Notes: generated from the letters alone by a model not told the origin. 64,000 bases of DNA from Flaccisagitta enflata (GCA_965153355.1 OZ231126.1:55242001-55306000); one strand, 5' to 3'. Numbered from the stretch's first letter, positions 46,430 to 57,823 are shown. Translations and numbers: made by a program.

Positions 46430-46600
46430 AAAGGCCGGATACACGGCCACCAGTTGTGGACGGGTGGGCAGGGGCGGAAATGCATGTTTTCCCATTTTTC
46501 AACTCGCTCATTACGGACGGACAGACGGACAGACCGACGGACCGACGGACCGACGGACGGACAAAGCCTCTCATAGAGTTGCGTGTCCGCAACTAAAAAA
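46430..46600 (-). mobile_element. Family-1 copy (TTGCGGAC class)
   Basis: AAGGCCGGATACACGGCC, CAGTTGTGGACGGG, core of GGACCGACGGACCGACGG, ending GTGTCCGCAACTAAAAA. It follows a poly-C run (about 46390). Confidence 0.83.
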
Positions 46601-46609
46601 CATCGTAAA

Positions 46610-46718
46610 TGCTAGTTTCTCCACTTTTCGACTCATGCATTACGGACGGATGGACTGACGGATGGACCGATGCACGGACAGACAAAGCCTCTTATAGAGT
46701 TGTGTTCGCAACTAAAAA
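46610..46718 (-). mobile_element. Family-1 hairpin half
   Basis: CTTTTCGACTCATGCATTAC core, ending GTTGTGTTCGCAACTAAAAA. In line with the copy at 46430. Confidence 0.7.
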
Positions 46719-46779
46719 TGCTGTTCAAGCAGTCGATGCTAATATTGCCTGTAAATGCCAAAAAAGCAAAGGGTTATCG

Positions 46780-46845
46780 ACTAATGGATCGACCGACCGA
46801 CCGACATAGTAGGTTTTAGAGTCCAGTACGTGCGACTGAAAACCC
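46780..46845 (-). mobile_element. Family-1 fragment
   Basis: GACCGACCGACCGACATAG and a diverged AGTACGTGCGACTGAAAA end. Confidence 0.5.
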
Positions 46846-47105
46846 TAACCCTTAATCCTGATCAATTAAATCATCAGCTGGTGGAGGCTATCACTAAAAG
46901 TTTGTTTTTGGTATCAATTCCGATGAGGATATTTGATAAGTAATGACTCCTGCTAAACCTTTATACCCCACCGATCAAGGCTAGCATTATGAAATTCATT
47001 ATGAAGTTTAATTTATGCACTTCATTCAAAAATGGGCTCAAATTTTATTTTGCCACCGAAGGAAAGACTGGCGTGGTTAGTTATCAGTCCTAAGGTTAAG
47101 AAAGA
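46846..47105. other. Unassigned non-coding stretch
   Basis: No repeat or exon was recognised. Confidence 0.35.
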
Positions 47106-47107
47106 TT

Positions 47108-47455
47108 TTAGACGCGTCCTCGTGTCTCTTAAAGGAGCTTTGCACATCCATCCATTTGTCTATCCGTTTATTTGTCATTCTAGCATCTGTCCACTATTTA
47201 CATCGTAGGTCCTTCCATGATGCTTGTATATAAATCGCGGAAATCAAACGGGAAAAGCACAAAGGATTTATGGGATGCCCCTGCCAGCAGCGGCAGCAAC
47301 ATTAAAGAACCAATGATGATAGATCGCTATTCTTTTAACAAGGCCAAGTAGGCAAATAGATGAGCCGATTAGATCGTCGAAGGTTTGCGTTATCAACGCA
47401 CTGACCAACCGACTGACACAATCGGTTATAGAGGTGCGTTGGCACACCAAAAATT
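47108..47455. mobile_element. Opposed family-1 fragments
   Basis: A + start (TTTTAGACGCGTCCTCGTG) and a - copy (AACAAGGCCAAGTAGGCA to GAGGTGCGTTGGCACACC) enclose about 150 bp with GGATGCCCCTGCC. Confidence 0.55.
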
Positions 47456-47472
47456 TGCTAGACATTTTCACG

Positions 47473-47628
47473 TTTTTTAGTCGCGGACACGCGACTCTAC
47501 AACTTGCCGCCTCGCTCGGTAGGTCAATAGGTCCGTCCGTCCGTCACATTCCTACGTTGCGAGCGGCTTTTGCATTGCTGCCCCTGCCCAACCATCCGCG
47601 ACTGTCTTGCCGTGTATCCGGCCTTGTT
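47473..47628 (+). mobile_element. Family-1 copy (TCGCGGAC class), complete
   Basis: TTTTTAGTCGCGGACACGCG, ACCATCCGCGACTGTCTTGC, GTGTATCCGGCCTTGTT. Confidence 0.86.
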
Positions 47629-48300
47629 CTGTTTCATTGAAAAATCAAGTTCTTGCTTCTCCCTTATTTTACAGCGTTCTCTGAATCCTAATAGTGCTTA
47701 CAGTTGTGAAACGTGTTCGCCTGATCCCAATCTTAGATTGAGCGTTAGAATGCCATTCTTAGAAACACCATGATAGACAAAACAGAAAAAATCGAGGACT
47801 TATGAATTTTTCTTGAAACGCGCATCGGAATAAAAACGCCAAGTGTTGGTTTTTGAGAAATCAGCTGCCGCAACTAAAATTCAAGAACGGATTACGTTTA
47901 TGCGTCATGAAAGCAGTCTGTGGTGATTCATTCGGCGTTACCCCCCCAAGGTGACATCATGGTGTTATGCTCATTTTGAGTCAAATTTAGCATTTTGATT
48001 TTGATAGCCCTTCATTTAGAATTTAGACTGAATGACAGATCACCTACAATATAAAAGGGACGCTAATTGGAGAGTCAAAAAGCAAAGTCATATTTTAATA
48101 TCGAAAGCGCCTGGGGCGCTTTTTAGAAAAAATACGGTATGTCACAAATTTTGGACATATTTTGTATACAATTGACCCGGCGATTCCCGAATCATGCTTT
48201 TTATTGAACCGAGCTCCTAAGAAAACTTCTTTTCCGCTTTTTTAGTCGCTAGCTAAGTGACTGTATAGGAACCTATGTACGAAGGAAGGTCCATTCGTCT
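47629..48300. other. Unassigned stretch
   Basis: A good acceptor (CTTATTTTACAG, 47663-47674) is followed by a 34-codon frame ending at a stop with no donor. AGCGCCTGGGGCGCTTTTTA at about 48106 is the GCGCCCC motif, inverted. No gene was assigned. Confidence 0.3.
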
Positions 48301-48303
48301 GTA

Positions 48304-48459
48304 CACTTTTTATTTTTTATAAGAACCTAGTTTATAAGAACATCAAGGCTTTAAATTGCCCCAAAATTAAGAACATCGTAGTTATTTTATTAGTAGCTAT
48401 CTCTATCTCTTTTAAAGGCTTCGGCCAAAAAATGACGTTCTTATAAAAAATAAAAAGTG
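48304..48459. mobile_element. 156-bp TA-flanked MITE (CACTTTTTATTTTTTATAAG ends)
   Basis: The ends mirror exactly (CTTATAAAAAATAAAAAGTG), with TA outside. It is the shortest of three related copies. Confidence 0.85.
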
Positions 48460-48506
48460 TAACGCCAAATGAGGATGAGGCGAAAGTCTGAAATGGCGAT
48501 TACCAC

Positions 48507-48902
48507 GCGTATCAAAAAAAAAGACGCACCTTTCTTTTATTGATAAAACAGATACAAAAATGAATACAACATTTTTTAAAAGAAGCATTTTCAAAGATTT
48601 TTTAAAAAATCTAGACCAATCTCAGGTCTGTATCTCAAACGGTTCAGGAGCTAGAGCCTTCCAGAGAGAAGCTCTATTTTGCTGAAATGAACTTTTTACA
48701 TAGGGATTAGAAAAATAAAAATGCAAAGTTTTCATTCAAATTAATGCCATTTCTAAACGAAAAAAGATAGAAAGACCAGATTGAAACTAAATGAAAGAAT
48801 TTTTGAAGGGCTTTCCAATGATCTAGAATTTCAATAGGTTTTATTGAAATTGATTGTCACAATAAGCTATTCAAAAGTGCGTCTTTTTTTTTATACGCGT
48901 GG
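48507..48902. mobile_element. MITE with ACCACGCGTAT ends
   Basis: ACCACGCGTATCAAAAAAAA, then AGACGCAC, mirrors GTGCGTCTTTTTTTTTATAC, then GCGTGGT. The interior has the CATTTCTAAACG module. Confidence 0.75.
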
Positions 48903-48986
48903 TACAATACTGTCCCTGACCACCCGCATCACCGCCCCTGACCATCCGCCAGCCACTACTTATTGGCCGTGTATCTGTCCTTGCTT
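48900..48986 (+). mobile_element. Family-1 3' half next to the kringle exon
   Basis: CCCCTGACCATCCGCCAGCC and GCCGTGTATCTGTCCTTGCT. It ends about 25 bp before the kringle exon. Confidence 0.6.
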
Positions 48987-49010
48987 CTTACTTTGCTACC
49001 CTATGCTCAG

Positions 49011-49135
49011 TCACAAAGATAGCGGACTTCATGAAAACTATTGCCGCAACCCGAGCGATAACTCGGGTGGACCATGGTGTTACACGACCGATCCTGATCA
49101 AAGATGGGATTACTGCTTCGAAATATGTATTGGAA
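49011..49135 (+). CDS. Kringle domain, second-half exon
   Basis: The exon starts after TATGCTCAG and ends at GGAA|GTAAGT. It is read in phase 2 and ends in phase 1. The peptide has the kringle C-terminal half: [13 protein letters not shown], then [16 protein letters not shown] and FEIC. The cysteines of CRNP, WCYT, YC and the last Cys are all present, as is the ENYCRNP signature. Kringles are small disulfide-bonded extracellular ligand-binding modules. Their genes usually have phase-1 flanking introns and one internal phase-2 intron, exactly the borders seen here. The first half (with CYxGxG and CQxW) should be upstream in phase 1-2 but was not found. The 3' end of a family-1 repeat lies about 25 bp upstream of the acceptor. 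Confidence 0.9.
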
Positions 49136-49320
49136 GTAAGTCGTTAGATTGTGTTGGTAGCAAATCATTTTTACCGCAAATCAGTGGGCTTTTTTCGGTT
49201 TTAAACGATCAATGTTCTCCAACAACATGATATTTTTATTATCTCTTAATGCATCTACCCGGAAAATTGGCCCCTATCCATAGTTTTCGCCTTTTATTGC
49301 AATAACTGTGATTTCCCAGG

Positions 49321-49346
49321 TCTTTTTTTTTTTTTTTTTTTTTTTT
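49321..49346. repeat. Poly-T tract
   Basis: About 26 T residues. Confidence 0.95.
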
Positions 49347-49369
49347 ATGCATTTTTGCATCAATCCTCG

Positions 49370-49540
49370 AACAAGGCCGGATACACGGCCAATACCAGTC
49401 GCGGACGGGTGGGCAGGGGCGGAAATGCATGTTTTTCCCACTTTTCGACTCGTGTTCACGGACCGACCGACCAACCGACCAACCGACCGACGGACGGACG
49501 GACAAAGCCTCTTATAGAGTCGCTTGTCCGCGACTAAAAA
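49370..49540 (-). mobile_element. Family-1 copy (TCGCGGAC class), complete
   Basis: AACAAGGCCGGATACACGG, CAGTCGCGGACGGG, core CGACCGACCAACCGACC, ending CTTGTCCGCGACTAAAAA. Confidence 0.87.
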
Positions 49541-50138
49541 TTTGGACTGATTCCAGTAGTAATAAATATTTTGTTACTATCTAGTAATAATCATTTCTTT
49601 TTGCCTAGAAACGTCTCTGAAGAGCTTAGGACGGCGAGCATCTGACGGCAAGATTTAGTGTGTCAACAGGGGTAAAAATAGGCAAGAAGCGAGTGGGAAA
49701 TCAATGAGATTTAGGTGCAAAAAAAGAGTGTCAGAATTTGCAAACCGTGATACACAGCATAGTTACGGCTCAAAATTCATCTCAAATACAAAATTTTACT
49801 CAAAATCTACTAGATCTTTGATCCGAATGACCAGTATCATGTTTTTTTGCCCGTGAAATTTGATGTGAAATAAAGAACAAGGAGAAGTATTCGGAAAATC
49901 ATTGTTTGTGCCTCCAAATTGCATGGTAAATCAAAGGCGTCAGGATGGCATTCTAAAACATTGTCTGGGGAATTCAAATCTGGTTTCAGATTCTTTTTCC
50001 TATGACGCTGAAAAACGCTGTAAAATAAACCGTGCAATGTTTTCTTGAGTAAATGTGAGTAAATGAAACGCGCATAACTGACGCAAACGAATAACAACAT
50101 GTCTTTTGATGAGGCGTTTGACATTTGTTAGTTTTATT

Positions 50139-50340
50139 ATTAGTCGCGTGCACGCGACTCTACAACTTGCATTGTCTGTCGGTCGGTCGGTTGGTCAGTT
50201 TGTTGGTCGATTGGTCTGTCGGTCACACTCATGATTTAATTTTTTTGACCTCACTGCTCCTGCCCAAACGGTCTGGTGATCTCAAATATGGCCCCTACCC
50301 ACCCGCATGCGACTTCGGTAGCTGTGTATCCGGCCTTGTT
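50139..50340 (+). mobile_element. Family-1 copy (TCGCGTGC class)
   Basis: TTAGTCGCGTGCACGCGACT perfect hairpin, GCATGCGACTTCGGTAGC, ending ATCCGGCCTTGTT. Head-to-tail with the next copy. Confidence 0.86.
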
Positions 50341-50345
50341 TTTAT

Positions 50346-50553
50346 TTCTAGTCGCATGCTACGCGACTCTACAACCCGCTTTGTCGGTCCGTCCATCCAT
50401 CCATCGGTCTGTTTGTCAAACTTTACTTTTTCTGGGTTTTTGCCTTACTGCTCCTTACTGCCTTACTGCTCCTGCCCAAATGATCTGGTGACCTCAATTT
50501 CTGCCCCTGCCCACCCGCACGCGACTGGGGTAACCGTGTATCCAGCCTTGTTT
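50346..50553 (+). mobile_element. Family-1 copy (TCGCATGC class)
   Basis: CTAGTCGCATGCTACGCGAC, a small internal duplication of TTACTGCTCC, CACGCGACTGGGGTAACC, ending CCAGCCTTGTT. Confidence 0.85.
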
Positions 50554-50640
50554 TGTATAAGTTCAAACTTGTAAACTATAATATATAGAATCTATATGCT
50601 CGTTGGGAAAAAAGTTGAAGTCAGTTTGATTTTTGACATA

Positions 50641-50817
50641 CAGTTGAACCCCGCTCTAACGGATTTCAGGGGACTAACAAATTTTAATTATAAGCAGAGT
50701 TCTGTTATAGCCAATAAAAGAAATAAAAGAAAACCAATTGTTGAAGGGACTAAAAATTAATGTTTGTTATAGGCAGAAATCCGTTAGAAGCGAGTCCGTT
50801 AGAGTGGGGTTCAACTG
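50641..50817. mobile_element. 177-bp pogo/Tigger-like MITE
   Basis: CAGTTGAACCCCGCTCTAAC mirrors GTTAGAGTGGGGTTCAACTG with TA on both sides. A decayed right end lies near 58510 (TTATAGCGGAATTTAACTG). Confidence 0.88.
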
Positions 50818-51039
50818 TATTCCATTTTATTGGTAAGTTGTGGCTCTCAATCGACTGAATGAGCCTTCAAACAAAATTGATAGGGTAAGTAAAGTTGATA
50901 ATTCTCTTTCATTTGGTGCCAACAAGAATGCTCTACGAGTCTACAACAAATATTTTTTTAGTGATGATTTTTTCAGTCTTTTCTCACAAACATTCTGAAT
51001 AAATTTTTTTCATTTTGATGATTTGAATAAGGAATAATA

Positions 51040-51315
51040 TAAGAGTGTGTTTATGTTTGTTTGAGCATGCGAATACTAGACAACATGTTTATGAGTGTAG
51101 CTTATCTTTGAGGGTGTTTTTGAGAATTTTAGCTCATTTAGCTCATTTAGCTCATTTAGTCTTTCTTTTTGGATTTTAAATGCGATAAATGAATAGATGT
51201 TTTGATACATGTTTAAGCAAGCAAATACCAGGAAGCATTTCAGTGAGCATAGCTGGTCTTCTGTAAGAGTAGTCTTGAGTACTTTAGGTCATCAAGCTCA
51301 TTTAGCTCAGTCTTA
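51040..51315. repeat. Direct ~190-bp repeat with TTTAGCTCA units
   Basis: Two diverged copies (GAGCATGCGAATACTAGACA / AAGCAAGCAAATACCAGGAA), each ending in ATTTAGCTC tandem words. Confidence 0.6.
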
Positions 51316-51787
51316 TTTTTCTCTTATTTTTAGCGCAATCAATACATACAATTGCTTATGATTTAATCTCACATTATGAAGAATTGCGATAACTGAAGAC
51401 GGTGGAGAGTGGTCAATGCTTACGTTTTTTCCTCACCGCAAAAGCGGCCATGACTGGTATCATTGTCTAAAAGGGTACACTCATTCTCTGTCGGGCATGT
51501 GGAAATCACAAGCAGCGGCTTGCATGCTCAACAGTATCATGAAATTAAGGCCTTAGTATTGCAACTAAAGATAAAGCTAGATAAAGATAGATAAAGCTAG
51601 ATAAAGCTAGATACCTCAAGTTGGTCTCAACTTAAAGAGTTGTTTAAACTCTTAAAAATGCGACCAATCTGGGGTTTTTAGCTCAACTTGTTTATGAGCA
51701 GTGCTCTTTCAAAGTTAATGCTCATTTCTCAGCATGAAAAAGTCTTTGTTGCAATTTAGGGCGGATGTAGATGTAAGAGACTCAATA

Positions 51788-51954
51788 ACAAGGCCGGATA
51801 CACGGCCATCAGTTGCGGACGGGTGGGCAGGGGCGGAAATGCGCGTTTTCCCACTTTTCGACTCGATGGTTACGGACGGACCGACGGACGGACGGACGGA
51901 CCGACGGACGGACGGACAAAGCCTCTTATAGAGTTGCGTGTCCGCAACTAAAAA
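51788..51954 (-). mobile_element. Family-1 copy (TTGCGGAC class), complete
   Basis: AACAAGGCCGGATACACGG, CAGTTGCGGACGGGTGGG, core GACGGACGGACGGACC, ending GTGTCCGCAACTAAAAA. Confidence 0.88.
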
Positions 51955-52009
51955 AGCTTCTGAGCGTTCTGATTGTTGTTATGTGAGGGAAAGTTGTTAA
52001 GTTTATTAA

Positions 52010-52830
52010 TCTGAGAGATTGTATTAAAAAAAATGGGTAGTATGAGCCATTTAAACATCACATTTCACTTATTTTATCATCAAAAAAAAAGTGCCAGGAA
52101 ATGACTGCACAATGTTTGTTGGTTTTAGTGATTGTATTTTTCTGAAATAAGTAAAAAAGGTCAAAAATGAATTTTTTTGATAATGATGATGTATTTACGA
52201 GCCGATCTATACATCATATGCCATATATGGCCATTTTGTACATTTTCGTCCTACTAGCCTAGTAAAAAAAGAAAATTCTATGAGAATAAAAGTAAGAAAA
52301 AACATAAAAAGAATTATTGAGGTATATCCTAGTAAATATCTTAAAGCAAAATTTGCATCCAAATAGTAAAAAAGCGCAAGTAAAGCTAACATTAACAAAT
52401 TATTTTTACTTAAAAATATTCAAAATTCAATAATTTGTTCACTGATAGGAGGCTTGTCAAAGTTATAACGTTGCATGGAAAATGAAAAAACTCAAAAATG
52501 AAAAACATAGCCCCCTTCCAAACTTGATTATGGAGGGGGCTATGTTCTTAGAAATGCAAAATTTCTTTGCATTTGTGTGTCTCATAATTTTGACAGCAGC
52601 AATGAGAATGTAAGCACAATTTTCTTAAAAATCTTTTTTCCTTTGCTTTTCTCATATGAATTGCTGATTTAAAGGTTAATTTGAGGTCAGCTTATGGCAG
52701 AGACATAGACATAGAGTATTTTTGGAGACAATTTGTCTCATGAAAATATCTGTTGCATCATAATTATTCAACTTTAGTTGAAAAAATGGGGTGAAACACT
52801 AAATGTTGACATCAATTGCTCGCCGTCTTA
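52010..52830. repeat. Dispersed repeat, uninterrupted copy
   Basis: Homologous to 36780-38035. It keeps the empty site of the 37188 element. Confidence 0.7.
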
Positions 52831-53084
52831 TGTGAAACTAGTCAGACGATTCCATGTTTAACATATGCTTCAAAACTGTCGTTAATTTTATCATTCTTTT
52901 CATTACACTTAAACACATCATTGAAAATTCGTTCTTATTTTCAAATTTTTCCAGTCTCAAATTGAAGCCTTGTTTCGAAAGCCTTTAAGAATGGAGACTC
53001 CTTCCTTACTATCATGACATGGCATGCTTTAGTTTTTGTAATGGCAAAAAAAGATATGATGTTGGTATGTTTTTCTTATCCCAG

Positions 53085-53198
53085 CTCAAAGCGAATGTAA
53101 AAAAAATTGCAAGGGCGAAGGTGGTAGTTGCGTTGGTACTGACGACGAGTATTATTGCCGATGCAAAGATGGATTCAAAGGACTGCACTGTGAAGAAA
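53085..53198 (+). CDS. EGF-like module exon
   Basis: The exon is 114 nt, phase 1 at both ends, after TTTTTCTTATCCCAG and before GAAA|GTAAGA. It reads QSECKKNCKGEGGSC, VGTDDEYYC, RC and KDGFKGLHCEE. Cysteine spacing is C-x3-C-x6-C-x8-C-x-C-x8-C with the GFKG turn before the last Cys, a complete EGF-like fold (bonds 1-3, 2-4, 5-6). It lacks the D-x-D/N-E start of calcium-binding EGFs. EGF modules are extracellular spacers or receptor/adhesion units. A longer open frame on the same strand (53019-53327) is in another register and is not the coding frame. Its length and phase match the EGF exon at 58817. Confidence 0.9.
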
Positions 53199-53403
53199 GT
53201 AAGAGAACAATTAACACGGTTTTACCATATCGTCGTAGCCGGGGCCGCGGTCGCACACAAGGTCAAATTTATGGATGTCGAATTTGAAAAAAAAACATTA
53301 GTTGATTGCAAAAATGCATTAGATTAAAAGGTTTTCCCAAAAGTTGAGGCTTCCTATGGCATCAAAGTATGCCATATAGTGAGCTTATGTTGCGGCTGAC
53401 AAG

Positions 53404-53612
53404 ATTTTTAGTTGCGTGCTATGCGACTCTACACCCCGCTTTGTCGGTCCGTTGGTCCGTCGGTCCATCGGTCCATAGGTCCATCCATCCGTCACACTTT
53501 TTTGGGTTTTTGCCGTTTTTGGCCTCACTGCTCCTGCCCTAATCATCAAATGACCACAGATATGGCCCCTGCCCACCAGCACGCAACTGGGGAAACCGTG
53601 TATCCGACCTTG
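53404..53612 (+). mobile_element. Family-1 copy (TTGCGTGC class)
   Basis: TTTTTAGTTGCGTGCTATGC, GCACGCAACTGGGGAAACC, ending ATCCGACCTTGTT. A recombinant-looking class: T variant in both stem and box. Confidence 0.85.
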
Positions 53613-53848
53613 TTTGTTTGATTTCCAACCCAAGATTTTAACTGATTCCTCTTTTTTTTTTATATATATTTTTGTAAATTAGTAAATTGCATTAGTATAT
53701 CAATTCATGAAATTTGAACCAATACCCGACCATCCTTGCTGGTGGAAGGTGGTGGTTGTAGGTGGATAGAGTTGAGATGAGCCTGAGAGCTTGAAAGGTG
53801 ATGCATAAGGGCCAGTGTGATGATGCATCATGATGGAAGGTGGATAGT

Positions 53849-55467
53849 AGGGCCAACGGTTTTTGAATCAAATCAGACTATGTCTATACTGTTGAAAACT
53901 ACTCGCTTTATGACTTTTCTCCGTGATGTAGAGGTTCCAGATTTGATATTTGGATCAAAACTTGATGGTGGTTGTGGTAAAAATGTCAAATTTAGGTCAT
54001 TTTGGCCGCCAAATTGAGCCACTTAGCCTAAAAAATCGAACCTTAAATCCATGAGATTATAAAACTAGAGCTCAAGATCTCACCTGTGGTGCAATCCGCA
54101 CGTTTCTATCATTTTTCGTTTAGATTTGAGAGCATTTCAAAGATGAAAGGGTTTGAAGGAAAAATTGCAGCTTCAATTTCAGTGGCAATTTTCACAATTT
54201 CAATATTTTGCGGCTTTGGATGGACCAATCTGCATAAAATTGGTGATCAAATTGACAAGTTTTTAGTCGCCTGCTACGCGACTCTACACCCCGCTTTGTC
54301 GGTCCGTCCGTCGGTCCGTTGGTCTGTCCGTCAGTCCGTCCGTCACACTTTACTTTTTTTGAGTTTTTGCGGTTTTTGGCCTCACTGCTCCTACCCAAAT
54401 GATCTGGTGACCTCAATTTCTGCCCCTGCCCACCCGCACGCGACTGGGGTAGCCGTGTATCCAGCCTTGTTCCTGTTCTAGCTGATTGTAAAAAAGTTTT
54501 TGATCAAAATTTCCCCAAAAAAATTTTAGATACTGTAGAAGCAGGTGCAAAAAAGTCAATTGTTTTGCAAATTGGTCAATTTTTGATAAAAAATTAGGCC
54601 ACTTCCAATTCATAAAAAGACAAAAAATCCATGAGCAAAATAAAGTACTGCTCAGGAGCTGACCAGTGGTGCAATCAGCATGTCAATACCTTTTTTCATT
54701 TAGATTTTATTGAACTTCAATGATCAAAGGATATGTCAAAAAGACAATTTTTGGGTATTTTAATCTTTGAAGTTCTATGAAATCTAAATGCAAAATTATA
54801 TTGACACGCCGATTGCACCACTGGTTAGCTCCTGTGCAGTACTTTATTTTGCTCATGAATTTTAATTTTTTTAATGAATTAGAAGTGGCCTAAATTTTCA
54901 TCCAAAATTGACCAATTTGCAAAAAAATCGACTTTTTTGCACCTGGTTCTACAGTCTCTAAAATTTTTTGGGGGAATATTGATCAAAATTTTTTTACCAT
55001 CAGCTAGAACAGGAAAAACTCTTTATTTCATCACCAATCTTATTCAGATTGGTCCATCCAAAGCCGCAAAATGCTGAAATTTGTGAAAAATGTCAAAATT
55101 GCAACTGAGATTGAAGCTGCAATGTGCCCTCCAAACCCTTTTATTTTTGAAATGCTCTCAAATCTTAACAAAAAATGAAACATGAGGATTGCACCACTAG
55201 TTAGATCTTGAGCTCTAGTTTTATAATCTCATGGATTTTTTGTCATTTTTCTTAGGCAAAGTGGCCCGATTTTGAGTTCAAAATGACCTAAAAAACATGA
55301 ATGGACCACCACCACCACTTTGTTCCGGCCAAAATATCTAATCTGCCCCCTCTAAATCAGCCTTAAAAGTCTTATAATGGTTAGTTTTCAATAGTGTAGG
55401 TGTGGTATATGCAAAAAAATTCACAGGAATGGATACCAGCTCATAAAAGTGCAAAAACCGTTGGCCC
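53849..55467. mobile_element. 1.6-kb fold-back with family-1 insertion
   Basis: GGCCAACGGTTTTTG mirrors CAAAAACCGTTGGCC. The centre is near 54690-54760. The arms contain GAAACTAGAGCTCAAGA-like and TGGTGCAATC boxes shared with the 4707-8049 element. The left arm alone holds 54260-54471. Confidence 0.8.
54260..54471 (+). mobile_element. Family-1 copy (TCGCCTGC class), insertion visible
   Basis: TTTTTAGTCGCCTGCTACGC, CACGCGACTGGGGTAGCCG, ending CCAGCCTTGTT. The opposite arm near 54995-55030 lacks it. Confidence 0.87.
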
Positions 55468-55512
55468 TTGTGGATAGAGTTGAGATAGCGTTTTTCACCT
55501 TCCGTTTTCGTT

Positions 55513-55513
55513 T

Positions 55514-55584
<71 letters not shown>

Positions 55585-55593
55585 GTCTTTCTC

Positions 55594-55624
<31 letters not shown>

Positions 55625-55625
55625 C

Positions 55626-55685
<60 letters not shown>

Positions 55686-55690
55686 TAATT
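55513..55690. repeat. (TTTC)n microsatellite
   Basis: About 44 TTTC units with a few CTC/GTC changes. It makes the FLSFFLSF frames. Confidence 0.97.
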
Positions 55691-56055
55691 CTTTAATTCT
55701 TTCTTTCTTTCTTTCTTGCTTGTTTTCTTTATTTCTCGCTTGTTTTCTTCCTCTCTCCCTTTTTGGGCAGCAGACCTATGATTCCACATAGGGCAATTTT
55801 CTCCGGTTTCCGTGTGTCCGTCTGTCCGTCCCCCCCCCCAACCTCAAACCAGGCTTCCCAGGCCTAAAATCAAGCCTACATAAGCAGCCCTGACTTTAGA
55901 GTGGGCCCGCGGGCCCGAGGCCCGCATTTATTCTGTCGGGCCCGCAAGTTTCTCTCACAGGGGGCCCGACGGGCCCGCTCTTATATTTGGCTCATTAATC
56001 TTCATTAATGATGAAGTGGTATATTGATTTTTTGTAACACTTACATTTCCTTCTT

Positions 56056-56184
56056 TTTAGTCGCGTGCACGCGACTCTACACCCCGCTTTATCCGTCCCT
56101 CCGTTGGTTGGTCGGTCGGTCTGTTGGTCCGTCACACTGTAAGTCTGTAAGTCTCGCACGCGACTTATAGGTGTTGGCCTTGTT
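56056..56184 (+). mobile_element. Family-1 copy with alternative 3' end
   Basis: TTTTTAGTCGCGTGCACGCG start. The end is GTCTCGCACGCGACTTATAG, then GTGTTGGCCTTGTT, an end also seen at 41697-41732. Confidence 0.72.
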
Positions 56185-56264
56185 CATCTTTCTTTTTTCT
56201 TTCCTCTTTTCTTTCTTTCTTCTTCGTCTTCTTCTTCTTTCTTTTTTTTTCTTTCTTACTTGCT

Positions 56265-56271
56265 TACTTTT

Positions 56272-56343
<72 letters not shown>

Positions 56344-56364
56344 TTTTTTTTCTTTCTCTTTCGT

Positions 56365-56396
<32 letters not shown>

Positions 56397-56480
56397 TTCT
56401 ATCTATTTTTTATCTTTTTTTTTGTTTGTTTGTTTCTTTCATTTTTTTCTTCCTTCTTTCTCTCTTCTCTTTTTTTCTTT
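56265..56480. repeat. (TTTC)n tract
   Basis: TTTC units decaying into T-rich sequence. Confidence 0.93.
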
Positions 56481-56589
56481 TTTTCAGCAACCCTGCGAGG
56501 GACAAACTTCTGTTGAAAACAGGAGGACTCCCACCCTTATTTGCTAAACCGTCAGGTTGGGTGTCGCTGAATACATTTTGCCCTTGAGC

Positions 56590-56760
56590 AACAGTTTTTT
56601 TTTCCTTCTTTTCTGTTATCCTTTCTTCTTCTTTCTTTCTTTTTTTCCATCTTTCTTTCAGTCTTTTTTTCTCTCTTTCTTTCTTTCATTCTTTCTTTCT
56701 TTTTTCTATCTTTCTTTCTTTCTTTCTTTTTTATATCTTTCTTTCTTTCTTTCTTTTTTT

Positions 56761-56799
<39 letters not shown>

Positions 56800-56839
56800 C
56801 TCTTTTCTCTACTTCATCTTTTCTTCTGTTTTACCTTTC

Positions 56840-56923
<84 letters not shown>
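56590..56923. repeat. TTTC-rich tract and (CT)n
   Basis: TTTC/TATC mix, then about 38 CT units (56846-56923). Confidence 0.93.
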
Positions 56924-56931
<8 letters not shown>

Positions 56932-57587
56932 GACAGTAGTTTTGTTAGGCCCTCTGTTTTTATGTCGGGCCCGCTAAATTTGATGGGAGCGGGCCCAACA
57001 GGCCCGCCCAAAAAAATCACTGGGATCAGGGCTGTGCATAAGCCCAAATCAGGCCTCTCAGACCCAAAATCAGGGCTCTCAGACCCGAATTCAGGCCTTA
57101 CAGGCCTCAAATTACGCCTTTCAGACCTCAAATTAGGCCTTTGAGACCCTAGATTAGACCTCTCAGACCACAGATTAGGACTCTCAGATCCCCCGTCACG
57201 CACCTTAGACCCCAAATCTGGCCTCTCCAGCCAAAAAGCCGGCCTAATATTCCTAAAATCTGACCTCCCAGACCCAAAATGAGACATCTTAGCCCCCAAA
57301 ATCTGCCTCAAACCTCCATTCGTCCAAGTCCCTCCACCCAGGCACAAATCATTCCTCTCAGCTTTGGCCTCAAATGAGGCCCTTAAGACCCCAAATTTGG
57401 CATCTCAGACCTCAAATCAGGCCCATTGGTCAACAAACAGAAAACAGCCACCAGAGAAAATTGCCTTATGTGGAAACATAGGTCATCGGCCCCTCCGGGG
57501 CCGCTACCCCTCTCACCAGCTCAGCCTTACATACACCAACATAGGGGCAACGGGTACCACTGACCATGTAACGCTTTTGCGACTATT

Positions 57588-57720
57588 CTTTCTTTCTTTC
57601 TTTCTCACTTGTTTTCTTCCTCTCTCCCTTTTTCTTTCTTTCTTTCTTTCTCTCTTTCTCTCTTTCTTCCTTTCTTTCATTCTTTCATTATTTCATTCTT
57701 TCCTTCTTTCTTTCTTTCCT

Positions 57721-57775
<55 letters not shown>

Positions 57776-57776
57776 C

Positions 57777-57823
<47 letters not shown>

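Larger units (their letters stand above)
55885..57034. mobile_element. hAT-like element with GGGCCCG subterminal repeats
   Basis: CAGCCCTGA mirrors TCAGGGCTG. TACATAAG/TGCATAAG flanks (8 bp, one mismatch). Near both ends there are GGGCCCG palindromes (TGGGCCCGCGGGCCCGAGG; GCGGGCCCAACAGGCCCGC). The interior is TTTC/CT tracts and a family-1 copy. There is no transposase. Confidence 0.8.
55764..57582 (-). mobile_element. Family-2 element split by a hAT-like insertion
   Basis: GGGCAGCAGACCTATGATTC, poly-C, then CAGGCTTCCCAGGCC units. The array resumes at 57043 (AATCAGGCCTCTCAGACCC) to about 57425, then CCGGGGCCGCTACCCC, GGGTACCACTGACCATGTAA and CGCTTTTGCGACTATT. Confidence 0.75.

Noticed and set aside
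47663-47771. Good acceptor with frame RSLNPNSAYSCETCSPDPN
   Set aside because: Phase 0 does not fit the neighbouring exons, there is no donor, and it is not a kringle first half.
53019-53327. 102-codon frame over the EGF exon
   Set aside because: It is out of register with the six-cysteine EGF reading, which has splice sites and a family match.
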